Origin: an uncultured Lachnospiraceae bacterium
GTDB lineage: Bacteria; Bacillota; Clostridia; Lachnospirales; Lachnospiraceae
Length of the DNA: 29,770 nucleotides
Direction of reading: 5' to 3'
NCBI GenBank assembly: GCA_934394615.1
Contig: CAKRRJ010000025.1
Coordinates: forward strand, 1-29,770
Under the pieces are notes generated by a model. The model did not search any database. It was not told the DNA's origin and was given only the letters and a program-made list of their open reading frames with translations. Every line of letters starts with the position of its first letter. The first letter of the stretch is position 1. Made by a program: the position numbers and the translations under genes. Below, piece after piece: positions 22,708 through 29,770 of the stretch.

Positions 22708-24585
22708 TTAATCTGCTGTCATTTTCAGAAGCACCGCAAGGCGCGTTACGCCGCGCTTCTCCAGCGCGTTCGGCACAAAGAAATTACTCTCAAACCGCAG
22801 GGTCACCGGCTCGTACGGATCCACCTCGATCGTGCACTCCTCATTCTGCTCCGTAAAATTGATGTATTCCTGCGGCTCACCGTTCACATAGACCGTCAGC
22901 CACTGATCCTCGGTGAGGTCGCGCGGATAGTTAAAACTCAAGTGGATCTCTCCGGTACTTCCCGCCATAACCTGCACGGACGCACGCTCATCTAACCAGC
23001 CGTCATCATAAAAGCCGTAGATCGGACGGCACTTAAACAGGGATGCCGCATGGGTGATATCCTGGAACCGGTTGTTCTCCGGATCCTCCTGGATTACCAG
23101 CATATCGTCCGTGATCAGGCCGATGTCCCTCAAATCTTTAATGTGGACTACCTTTACACAGTCCTCGCGGTTTAACCGGTCAAACACCCGGAAGAACTCT
23201 GCCTGCGTAAAATCATCCATCTCGAATTTATCGCCCACAATGTAAATGGTTTTTCCAAAGATTCCGACACCGTACTGTCCGTAGGTCTCCTCGGCCAGCG
23301 CGTTATAGCGCTCCTGATCCGCCCAGTAATAAAGGTTCGGGAACAGGCCGCGGTAGTAATGCTCCACCGGAAGCATAAACAGAACATACAGGGTAAACAG
23401 GCTCAAATACGGAAGGGCCTGTACCCAGCGTCCCCGTTTTGCCATCAGTTCCGTGAGACAGCCATACATCCAGGCAAGGAATAAAAGCGCTGCCGCCAGG
23501 GAAACATACACCCAGCGCATCTCCACGCGGATGGTCACGCTGGAGCAGACGATGCAGGCGCCAATGAACGCCACAAACAGAAATGCCTTCTGTAAATACG
23601 GCACCATCTTCTTTCCCTTGCGGATGATCCGAATGAAAGCTGCCAGCACCAGAACCGCGATCATCAGATCCGCCAGGGCAATGAGAATGGTGATCCAGAT
23701 CGGCGCTTCGCGGAAGTTCTGTCCGTTCAGATGCTCCGGTCCGGCATTGATGCCGAAGATGTAGGCGATCTGGCTGAACACAAAGTGCAGCACAGAGCTC
23801 ACAGACATGGTATCTACCACATCAGTTCCGCCGGTTCCTGGCGGAGAGATGGTTCCAATAAAGATAAAACGCAGAAGCTGGATCAGGGCAAAGCCGACGG
23901 TCGGCACGGTCCAGAGCTTCCAGTTCTTTGACAGCTTAAAAATCAGGGAAAAATAAAACAGCGGGAGCAGCACCATGTAGCGCTCATGTACCAGGCATAC
24001 GCACACATAGAGAAGTGCCGCCAGGTAAAGTTTCCGGTTTGCGGCCTCCTCGTCTGTTTCCCCCAGATACTCCAGGAGAAAATACAGGATTCCAAGCGCC
24101 ATCCACATGGCCATGGTCTCCATAAGGCCCAGTGCCTGCCCGATCTGGTAGTAGGACATGCGGGACATCAAAAACATGACCGAACACAAAATGCCAACGT
24201 AAGCGGAATGGCTGAACTTTCTCGCCATCCGGTACAGGTTGTAAGCCAGGCAGGAGTTTAACACGATGTTAAACGGCACATACCAGTTTACATGCGTGCC
24301 AAACAGCTTCATCTCCGTCCACGCCACCAGGTTATAAAGGGCACGGAAACGGGTTCCGCCGCTTGTAAATACCGCCGCTAAAAACGGGTTATCGTTAAAG
24401 CAGAACCACTGGTAGAGATCATCCATGTAAAGTCCCTTGATCTCCATATGACGGTTCACCACAAAAGCAAACGCAGTTAACAGAAAAAAGATCAGCGCCT
24501 CTGTTTTCCAAAAGTCCGCCCTTCTCGCCCACTGGTACTGCATGGCTTCCGCCTTCTGTTTTCCGCTAAATTCCATCTTTTCCAT
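22708..24585 (-). CDS. Large multi-pass membrane protein, GT-C-like glycosyltransferase candidate
   Basis: 625 residues. A cytosolic N-terminus (1-28) is followed by about ten to twelve membrane helices to roughly residue 410, then an extracellular C-terminal part of about 200 residues with a beta-rich tail. The first outer loop carries the acidic pair D55/D56 in YMDDLYQW, where GT-C enzymes have their catalytic Asp/Glu. I do not recognise a named family. A role in moving a polyprenyl-phosphate sugar onto the glycan outside the cell would pair it with the GtrB-like protein; this is inference. Its end reads RGVTRLAVLLKMTAD. The start has AAGGA six bases upstream. It lies between the heptose and dideoxyhexose gene sets. 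Confidence 0.7.
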   Translation of the reverse strand: MEKMEFSGKQKAEAMQYQWARRADFWKTEALIFFLLTAFAFVVNRHMEIKGLYMDDLYQWFCFNDNPFLAAVFTSGGTRFRALYNLVAWTEMKLFGTHVNWYVPFNIVLNSCLAYNLYRMARKFSHSAYVGILCSVMFLMSRMSYYQIGQALGLMETMAMWMALGILYFLLEYLGETDEEAANRKLYLAALLYVCVCLVHERYMVLLPLFYFSLIFKLSKNWKLWTVPTVGFALIQLLRFIFIGTISPPGTGGTDVVDTMSVSSVLHFVFSQIAYIFGINAGPEHLNGQNFREAPIWITILIALADLMIAVLVLAAFIRIIRKGKKMVPYLQKAFLFVAFIGACIVCSSVTIRVEMRWVYVSLAAALLFLAWMYGCLTELMAKRGRWVQALPYLSLFTLYVLFMLPVEHYYRGLFPNLYYWADQERYNALAEETYGQYGVGIFGKTIYIVGDKFEMDDFTQAEFFRVFDRLNREDCVKVVHIKDLRDIGLITDDMLVIQEDPENNRFQDITHAASLFKCRPIYGFYDDGWLDERASVQVMAGSTGEIHLSFNYPRDLTEDQWLTVYVNGEPQEYINFTEQNEECTIEVDPYEPVTLRFESNFFVPNALEKRGVTRLAVLLKMTAD

Positions 24586-24605
24586 AATTCATCCTTACTC
24601 CGTTT

Positions 24606-24613
24606 TATTTTTC
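24606..24613. repeat. Left 8-bp duplication beside the 27-bp palindrome
   Basis: TATTTTTC, repeated exactly at 24641-24648 on the other side of the palindrome. The match can be read as 12 bases because the palindrome begins ATAA and the right flank continues ATAA. Confidence 0.6.
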
Positions 24614-24640
24614 ATAACTGTTCCGTACCCTCACAGTTAC
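24614..24640. repeat. 27-bp palindromic repeat, copy B, flanked by an 8-bp duplication
   Basis: ATAACTG, nine bases, CTCACAGTTAC, with the same architecture as 9895-9921. It is flanked by TATTTTTC on both sides (24606-24613 and 24641-24648). Removing the repeat plus one flank copy restores a glycosyltransferase reading ending AYEK-TAA; with the insertion the stop is TAG (24640-24642), its last letter supplied by the repeat. This strongly suggests a small inserted element. Confidence 0.7.
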
Positions 24641-25425
24641 TATTTTTCATAAGCCGTGTAAGCCCTGCGGTAAAAATGCATCAGGACTGCCACCACCGGT
24701 TTCGGCCAGATCTTGGCATACATCGCTGTCTCATCGGCCGCACGCTGATGATTCTCAATACAGGCCTTTGTCGTTGCCCCATCATGAATGCGGTAGCGGA
24801 TGAGCGGACGCTCCTCACAGATAAACCGCCCGGGCCGCTTTGCCAGCTTCCACATGGTGTCCCAGTCCAGGGCAAATTTGTATGGGGAGTTGAATAACGG
24901 TGCCCCCAGCGCCTCCTTGTCGTACGTGCAGGACGGACAGATAATGGGGTTTCCAAACATCAGCGCCGCCTGCTTCACAAACGTCCTGTCCGCCAGGCCA
25001 TGCAGGCGCAGCGGCAGGCGCAGAAGCATTTTGATAAACTGGATCATGCCCGGCTTCTGCGGGTCATCTCCCTTTAAAATGGCGCAGTCTGTGGTAAATA
25101 CCGTTGTATCCGGATAACGCTCCCAGCATTGCTGCACTGCCCTTGCGTAGTCGCGGTGATAGCAGTCGTCCTGATGGGCAATCGTCACCAGACGGGTATC
25201 CGCCTTCTCGTAGGCAAAGTTCCAGTCGTCCTGGATGTCGCTTTTTCCCTCCCGCACATACAGCGGAATCCCGTAAATTTCTGACATCGACTCCAGAAAA
25301 GGACTTGGCGTAGATGTACAGAGAATGATTTTTGACTTTACGGACTGCCGTTTCAGGGAATGGATGCAGGCATCCAGATACGGTGAATCTTTGTACGCGC
25401 AGATCGCGAATGTATGGCTGTTCAT
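24640..25425 (-). CDS. GT2-family glycosyltransferase
   Basis: A 261-residue soluble GT2 enzyme. The nucleotide-sugar start is TFAICAYKDSPYLDACIHSL, and the metal motif is H84-Q85-D86-D87 in AHQDDCYH, standing in for DxD. SCTYDKEAL and LDWDTMWKL follow as the acceptor-side segment. Donor and acceptor are not readable; it probably adds one of the operon's sugars on the cytosolic face. AAGGAGAG precedes ATG 25425. Its stop codon now lies in the inserted 27-bp palindrome (see 24614-24640). gmhA ends 89 bases upstream; that gap has no clear promoter. Confidence 0.85.
   Translation of the reverse strand: MNSHTFAICAYKDSPYLDACIHSLKRQSVKSKIILCTSTPSPFLESMSEIYGIPLYVREGKSDIQDDWNFAYEKADTRLVTIAHQDDCYHRDYARAVQQCWERYPDTTVFTTDCAILKGDDPQKPGMIQFIKMLLRLPLRLHGLADRTFVKQAALMFGNPIICPSCTYDKEALGAPLFNSPYKFALDWDTMWKLAKRPGRFICEERPLIRYRIHDGATTKACIENHQRAADETAMYAKIWPKPVVAVLMHFYRRAYTAYEK
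24641..24648. repeat. Right 8-bp duplication beside the 27-bp palindrome
   Basis: TATTTTTC, identical to 24606-24613; here it also encodes the last residues and part of the stop codon of the GT2 gene. Confidence 0.6.
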
Positions 25426-25514
25426 CGGCTTTCTCTCCTTTCCTGAGCGGTTATAATTCTGGCAGACCGCGCCAAAACGCTGCCTGCCTTATCTTCTGTT
25501 TCTATATTAATATA

Positions 25515-26168
25515 TTAATCCTCAAAGAATGCCTCTTCCAGCATCAGGCACAGGGCATGGTAAATCGGAAGATGCAGTTCCTGGATTTTAAACGTCTCCT
25601 GTTCCGGAACGATAATGGCTGCGTCCGCCCGCTTTCCAAGCAGTCCGCCGTCTTTTCCAGTAAGTCCGACTACGGTAAGTTCCTTCGCCTTTGCCACCGT
25701 CACGGCGTAATCCACATTTCTGGAGTTTCCGGAGGTAGATATCCCCAGGAATACATCCCCTTTATCCCCATATCCACAGACCTGCTGCGCAAACACCATG
25801 TCCGCGTTCTTGTCGTTGGCAAATGCTGTGGACAGGCCCGGATGCCCGTCCAGGGCAATTGCCCGCAGGCTTCCCTCGAGGTTTCGCGCCAGGTCTGCGC
25901 CGTAGGTGCTGTCCTCAAGTTCCAGCCTCTCCCGAAGCTCTTTCGGCAGGGTGCGTTTCTTTTTAAAACCTTTCATGAGTTCCCCGACAATATGCTCCGC
26001 GTCCGCGCAGCTTCCGCCGTTTCCGGCCACCAGAAGCTTTCCGCCGCGCGCAAAACACTCCCGCAGGATCTCGTAGACGTTTAAGATATCCTCCCGGTTC
26101 GCTTCCAGCACGGGATAACGTGTAAACAGTTCCTCAAAGATTTCCTGCTGTTTTTCTGTTAATCTCAT
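25515..26168 (-). CDS. gmhA: Sedoheptulose-7-phosphate isomerase (SIS domain)
   Basis: 217 residues, SIS fold. AGNGGSCADAEHIVGELMKG (48-67) is the GmhA phosphate/active-site signature, followed by a LAFAND-like STAFANDKNADMVFAQQV and STSGNSRNV. It converts sedoheptulose-7-P to D-glycero-D-manno-heptose-7-P, step 1 of the heptose pathway. The open frame runs up to 26303, but two adjacent ATGs (26171, 26168) follow GGAGG, the second six bases away, so the gene overlaps the gmhB end by 35 bases and is probably coupled to it. The central insert (KKKRTLPKELRERLELED) is longer than I recall for E. coli GmhA. Confidence 0.92.
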   Translation of the reverse strand: MRLTEKQQEIFEELFTRYPVLEANREDILNVYEILRECFARGGKLLVAGNGGSCADAEHIVGELMKGFKKKRTLPKELRERLELEDSTYGADLARNLEGSLRAIALDGHPGLSTAFANDKNADMVFAQQVCGYGDKGDVFLGISTSGNSRNVDYAVTVAKAKELTVVGLTGKDGGLLGKRADAAIIVPEQETFKIQELHLPIYHALCLMLEEAFFED

Positions 26169-26715
26169 CATATGCCTCCAGCAAATCTTTCGCGTAAATA
26201 TCGTAAGGGAAAATTCCCGTTTTTTTCTGTTCTTCATGAACACCAGCGCCGTACCCGGTTCCCACAAGCACAGTGCGGACCCCGTAGTTTCTGCCAGCCT
26301 CAATGTCGATCAGCTTATCACCGATCATCCAGGACGCTTCCTTATCCACTGCGAAGTCCTGTTCTGCCATCTCGAACATACCGGTTTCCGGCTTACGGCA
26401 ATGGCACTGGATTTTGTATTTTCCAATACCGTGTTCCGGGTGGTGCGGGCAGTAGTAAAACGCGTCGATTGCCGCGCCCTGCTGCCCCAGAAGTTCATTC
26501 ATGTAGCGGTGCAGCTCTTTTACATCGTCCTCGGTGTAGTAACCGCGCGCTACACCGGCCTGGTTGGTGATGACCACCAGTTTGTAGCCCTGGTCTTTGA
26601 ATGCCTTTAAGGCCTCCGGCACGCCTGGAAGGAGCACCAGGTCTTCTTTCCGGTGCAGGTAGTTGACTTCTTCATTCAGCGTACCGTCCCGGTCCAGAAA
26701 TATTACTTTTTCCAT
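26134..26715 (-). CDS. gmhB: D-glycero-D-manno-heptose-1,7-bisphosphate 7-phosphatase (HAD)
   Basis: 193 residues, HAD superfamily. The nucleophile motif D8-R-D10-GT, VITNQAGVARG (48-58) and the late GDKLIDIEAG motif are present. The zinc-binding set C89-x-H91 ... C104-x-C106 matches GmhB and separates it from histidinol phosphatases. It removes the 7-phosphate after HddA has acted; the anomer preference (alpha expected here) cannot be told from sequence. AAGGA lies six bases before the ATG. It overlaps gmhA downstream and follows hddA by 63 bases. Confidence 0.93.
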   Translation of the reverse strand: MEKVIFLDRDGTLNEEVNYLHRKEDLVLLPGVPEALKAFKDQGYKLVVITNQAGVARGYYTEDDVKELHRYMNELLGQQGAAIDAFYYCPHHPEHGIGKYKIQCHCRKPETGMFEMAEQDFAVDKEASWMIGDKLIDIEAGRNYGVRTVLVGTGYGAGVHEEQKKTGIFPYDIYAKDLLEAYDEINRKTAGNL

Positions 26716-26778
26716 ATACTATCCTTATCGCGCAGCCAGTCCTCAAATACCTGGCCGCCATATTTCTTCTTCCTGTCC

Positions 26779-27849
26779 CTACAATTTGAACTCGTAATCA
26801 CCGTTCGGCAGATGCACCTTCACTTCGTTGTAGTCCCAGCGGTTCTCATCCGCGATCCAGGACTGGGCGCCGCGCAGCTCAAAGTTCCAGTCTGCCAGCT
26901 GGCCGTCCATCTGCTCCATGCGGGCTGCCACTTTATGTTTTACATTGTACGGGCAGTACATGAGAAGGTAACCGCCACCGCCAGCGCCAAGCAGTTTGCC
27001 GCCCAGGGCTCCCGCCTTGATGGCCTCATCGTAAAGCTCGTCAATCTGCGGGTTGCTGATCTTGCTGCTCATACGCTTCTTACTCTGCCAGCCGTAGTCC
27101 AGAAGCTTTCCGAAGCTGTGCAGATTGCCTTTCAGCAGTTCATCCTTCATGGCGTAAGCCAGCGCCTTTACCTCGCACATGGCATCGAAGGCATCCTTCT
27201 TCTCGTAGTTTTTCACCTGGTCCTTGATGATATTCGCGGACACATGGATGTTGCCGGTATAACATAACAGCAGGTTATACTGTAACTCATGCAGGATGTC
27301 TTTCTTAATGCGCAGCGGGTTTACCACCACGTTGTTGCGGCCGTGGAACTCAATGAAGTTGATGCCGCCAAAGGTTGCCGCATACTGGTCCTGATAGCCG
27401 CCGTCGATTTTTAAGTCCTCGCGCTCTACCTGATAAGCCAGGTCAGCCAGGCGGTAAGCGTCCATCTCCACGCCTTTCCAGCGGGCCATGGCCGTTAACA
27501 GGGAAACCATAACGGTAGAAGAAGTTCCCAGTCCGGAACCGGCCGGAGCGTCGCACTGTAAGTAAACCTCACAGCCCTGGTTAATGTCCATGGCCTTTAA
27601 GGCCGCGGTGACCAGATCCAGCCGTCCGTCATAGACGAAATTCTCCTTCGCGTTGTATTTGACTGTCATATCAAAGTCCAGAGAGTGTACGATAATCTGG
27701 TCATCCTCTCTCGGAACGATGGAACAGTACGCATATTTGTTGATGGTGCTGCCGATGATGGCTCCGCCCTGCTCCACACAGAATGGCGCTACATCCGTAC
27801 CGCCGCCGCCAAAACTGACGCGAAGCGGTGCCCGTCCCCTGATTACCAT
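26779..27849 (-). CDS. hddA: D-glycero-alpha-D-manno-heptose-7-phosphate kinase (GHMP kinase)
   Basis: 356 residues. The N-terminus RAPLRVSFGGGGTDV (6-20), the ATP loop PAGSGLGTSSTV (102-113) and the C-terminal GGKLLGAGGGGYLLMY are hallmarks of the HddA branch of GHMP kinases. It phosphorylates C1 in the alpha configuration, the step that commits heptose to a GDP-linked rather than ADP-linked sugar. HddA, not the bifunctional HldE, is used here. Its ATG overlaps the hddC stop by seven bases. The 63-base gap after it carries an open frame in another phase (see findings). Spacing and overlap imply coupled translation with hddC. Confidence 0.92.
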   Translation of the reverse strand: MVIRGRAPLRVSFGGGGTDVAPFCVEQGGAIIGSTINKYAYCSIVPREDDQIIVHSLDFDMTVKYNAKENFVYDGRLDLVTAALKAMDINQGCEVYLQCDAPAGSGLGTSSTVMVSLLTAMARWKGVEMDAYRLADLAYQVEREDLKIDGGYQDQYAATFGGINFIEFHGRNNVVVNPLRIKKDILHELQYNLLLCYTGNIHVSANIIKDQVKNYEKKDAFDAMCEVKALAYAMKDELLKGNLHSFGKLLDYGWQSKKRMSSKISNPQIDELYDEAIKAGALGGKLLGAGGGGYLLMYCPYNVKHKVAARMEQMDGQLADWNFELRGAQSWIADENRWDYNEVKVHLPNGDYEFKL

Positions 27850-28568
27850 ACCACTACTCCTTTCTCTACATCCTCAATAAACTGATAGTAGGCCTCCGGA
27901 ATGCCGATGTCGATGAAATAGCCATCATTCACGAAGCCACCTAACGCGCGGCCCTCCAAAAGCCACTTCGGGATCATCTCATTTTCCAGGGAAACCTTTC
28001 CTGCCGGGATCTCATCAATCAAGGCGCGCTTCATTAAGTACACGCCGCCGTTGATGGTGCCCGGCTTCGCCTCCGCGCTCTTTTCGTTAAAGCCGGTGAG
28101 GCATCCGTTCGTTAATACAGCTGCCCCGTACCGGGAAATGTCCGGCACTTCGCGAAGCACCAGTGCCATATCCAAATCTGCTTCCTGCTGCATCTTCACC
28201 AGGCGGCTGTAATCGATCTGGTAAAACGTGTCCGCGTTCAGGACAAAAAAGCTGTCTTCTGTGACAAATTTACCTGCATTTTTGATGGCTCCGGCCGTGC
28301 CGAGAAGTTCTTCCTCATAAGCATAATGTACCGTGATCGGAGTTCCGTCCGGTGCGGCAAAGCCGCTTCCGTCCCCGAAATACTCCTCCACCATGGAACC
28401 CTTATAGCCCACAGCAAAGATAATATCTGTGATGCCATGCCGGGAAAGTTCGTGCACCACATACTCCATAAATGGCTTCTCGCCGATCAGGGCCATGGGC
28501 TTCGGGCGGTCGCTCACTACGCTCCGAAGCCGGGTTCCCAGACCGCCGGCCAGTAAAATTGCCTGCAT
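27843..28568 (-). CDS. hddC: D-glycero-alpha-D-manno-heptose-1-phosphate guanylyltransferase
   Basis: A 241-residue sugar nucleotidyltransferase. LLAGGLGTRL and RPKPMALIG (5-29) form the nucleotide-binding loop, NADTF carries the metal-binding Asp, and TINGGVYLM and FIDIGIPEAYY are typical of the mannose/heptose-1-P guanylyltransferase-like group. It makes GDP-D-glycero-alpha-D-manno-heptose, completing the pathway with gmhA, hddA and gmhB. GDP-mannose synthesis would be the alternative on sequence alone; the neighbours decide. AGGAGG lies five bases before ATG 28568; a 28589 start has no ribosome site. Confidence 0.9.
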   Translation of the reverse strand: MQAILLAGGLGTRLRSVVSDRPKPMALIGEKPFMEYVVHELSRHGITDIIFAVGYKGSMVEEYFGDGSGFAAPDGTPITVHYAYEEELLGTAGAIKNAGKFVTEDSFFVLNADTFYQIDYSRLVKMQQEADLDMALVLREVPDISRYGAAVLTNGCLTGFNEKSAEAKPGTINGGVYLMKRALIDEIPAGKVSLENEMIPKWLLEGRALGGFVNDGYFIDIGIPEAYYQFIEDVEKGVVVW

Positions 28569-28581
28569 TGTATCCTCCTGC

Positions 28582-28632
28582 GCCGCCAAAGCGGCTGTCT
28601 TGTCTGTTTTTGCACTCCGGCAGATGCCGGAG
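28582..28632. other. Two adjacent hairpins in the gap before hddC
   Basis: GCCGC/GCGGC at 28582-28595 and a longer palindrome CTCCGGCA/TGCCGGAG at 28615-28632 with a two-base centre. Neither is followed by a T-run in the direction of the operon, so read-through is expected. They could be mRNA processing or stability elements; the larger one has a pyrimidine tail in the plus direction. Confidence 0.4.
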
Positions 28633-28639
28633 CCTTTTC

Positions 28640-29770
28640 TTATCTCTTAAAATCGTCCTCGATGACCTTCCATGCCGCATCCATGCTGAAGTGGGTGCGG
28701 ATGTAACTCTGGGTCTTCTCGCAGAGCGCCTTGCAGCCCTCCGGACTCTGGTAGAGTCTGGTTACCGTCTCGGCAAATGCCTCCGGCTCGTCTTCTACTA
28801 AAAGAACATCCTCTACCTGCGGGATTCCTTCTGCTCCGATGGAAGTGGTGACGATCGGCGCGCCGTTGTAGATGGCCTCAACCACCTTGCCCTTCACGCC
28901 TGCGCCATAACGCAGCGGAACCACAACCACACGGCAGGTCGCGTAAAGCTCACTCAGCTCTTCCTCGGAAACAAAGCCCTTGATGATGATGCCGTTGCCC
29001 GGCTGCTGCAGCGCCTTGATCTCGTCGGTTACCTTGGAACCAACCACAATAAACTCCGGCGGAACCTGGCCTGCTGCCTCCATCTTCTGACGGATGCGCG
29101 GGTAAATGTCTTTCGCAAACCAGAGCACCGCATCTGCATTCGGCGGATGCGCGAAGCCTCCGACAAACAGCAGTCCGTTGCGCTTCGCGAAGTCTTCCTG
29201 AATGTCAGACTTGAATTCATCGAACACATAAGCCGTAATGTCTTTTACGTTGATGGTCGGATCGATCTCGTGGATCGCGTCGCGCTCAATGTAAGACGGA
29301 TAGTAGGACACAGCCGCCTTGCTCATCAGCGTAAACTCAACGGACTTCCAGTATTCCGCATCCTCGCGGATTTTCGGATCCTTGGTGATCTGGTACTCAC
29401 GGCTCTCCCGCAGCCAGTGCAGATCATGTCCGTAGTAGATCACCTTGATATCGGTATTGTCTAAAATGTAATCGATGTATTTGGACGCAATGTGCGGGCG
29501 GTTTAAGTAAGCCACCGCAATGTCATCGCCATGGTCACGCAGCCAGTCCCAGATCTTGACCTGGTACTCCGGTCCGTATAAGACCTCGATGCCCATCTGC
29601 TCCAGTTCGCTGGTGTAGGGCTCCTCATTCATGAAGTTGTCGCCCAGGAATTTTACCACATAGCCCTTCTTTAAGAACATCTTTAAATACTGGTACGTGG
29701 TCTTGGAACCTGCGTCCTTGTCGTAGGTCGGCACATAATGGTCCACCACCAGGATGATCGGCTTGCCCAT
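28640..29770 (-). CDS. GT4-type glycosyltransferase, probably 5'-partial at window edge
   Basis: 376 residues are visible. KPIILVVDHYVPTYDKDAGS at the N-terminus, LLFVGGFAHPPNADAVLWF in the middle and RYGAGVKGKVVEAIYNGAPI near the end are the GT-B (GT4) donor-site features. The visible ATG lies on the last three bases of the window, so no ribosome site can be seen. The opening resembles the start of internal GT-B domains in large multi-domain surface-glycan transferases, so the real protein may extend beyond the window. It is the most upstream operon gene visible and ends 71 bases before hddC. Donor unknown; GDP-heptose is possible. Confidence 0.8.
   Translation of the reverse strand: MGKPIILVVDHYVPTYDKDAGSKTTYQYLKMFLKKGYVVKFLGDNFMNEEPYTSELEQMGIEVLYGPEYQVKIWDWLRDHGDDIAVAYLNRPHIASKYIDYILDNTDIKVIYYGHDLHWLRESREYQITKDPKIREDAEYWKSVEFTLMSKAAVSYYPSYIERDAIHEIDPTINVKDITAYVFDEFKSDIQEDFAKRNGLLFVGGFAHPPNADAVLWFAKDIYPRIRQKMEAAGQVPPEFIVVGSKVTDEIKALQQPGNGIIIKGFVSEEELSELYATCRVVVVPLRYGAGVKGKVVEAIYNGAPIVTTSIGAEGIPQVEDVLLVEDEPEAFAETVTRLYQSPEGCKALCEKTQSYIRTHFSMDAAWKVIEDDFKR

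Noticed and set aside
1..29770. CRISPR array, prophage or conjugative element
   Set aside because: No regularly spaced repeats, no integrase, transposase, relaxase or phage structural gene. The palindromes are dispersed, not arrayed.

Overview
The window looks like chromosomal DNA of a gut-type Clostridia, most likely a Lachnospiraceae of the Enterocloster/Lachnoclostridium kind. This is inferred from roughly 50% GC, strong AGGAGG ribosome sites, secondary transporters of several families (DASS, AEC, CaCA, NCS2, AGCS, BCCT) and a cell-surface sugar cluster without LPS core genes. The species cannot be fixed from the sequence alone. No rRNA, tRNA, CRISPR array, phage gene or complete transposase gene was seen.

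Left part (1-7535): a LysR regulator (3055-3960) is divergent from a two-gene operon of a DASS anion transporter and an FAD-dependent oxidoreductase. The two transcription units share overlapping, face-to-face promoters and a 9-bp palindrome. Convergent with the regulator is a YdiB-type quinate/shikimate dehydrogenase with its own promoter. Together these suggest uptake and redox conversion of a carboxylate, possibly of the quinate/shikimate type (inference). A PIN-like nuclease-fold protein and an AEC transporter follow.

Middle (7535-17483): a CaCA-type cation exchanger, an NCS2 nucleobase permease behind an 8-oxoguanine-deaminase-like amidohydrolase (purine salvage), an AGCS amino-acid symporter, a zinc-dependent phospholipase C-like protein, a membrane-anchored ComEC-like metallo-beta-lactamase-fold hydrolase and a BCCT transporter. 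Strong hairpin terminators sit at the convergent gene pairs.

Right part (17483-29770): twelve consecutive minus-strand genes form a surface-glycan operon, read from the right edge leftwards: glycosyltransferase, hddC, hddA, gmhB, gmhA, GT2 glycosyltransferase, large GT-C-like membrane protein, rfbF, rfbG, rfbH, licD, GtrB-like transferase. It encodes all four dedicated enzymes that take sedoheptulose-7-P to GDP-D-glycero-alpha-D-manno-heptose. It also encodes the first three enzymes towards a CDP-3,6-dideoxyhexose, but the reductase partner of RfbH is not in the window. The GtrB-like protein, GT-C-like protein and LicD suggest lipid-linked sugar transfer and phospho-substituent decoration outside the membrane.

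The most unusual non-coding content is a set of small palindromic elements. A 133-bp element at 13272-13404 has 8-bp perfect terminal inverted repeats and an exact 8-bp flanking duplication. A second copy (94% identical over 116 bases) runs off the left edge. A 27-bp palindrome at 24614-24640 also has an exact 8-bp flanking duplication and has replaced a glycosyltransferase stop codon. Related palindromes lie at 9895-9921 and 11454-11487. They look like non-autonomous mobile repeats.
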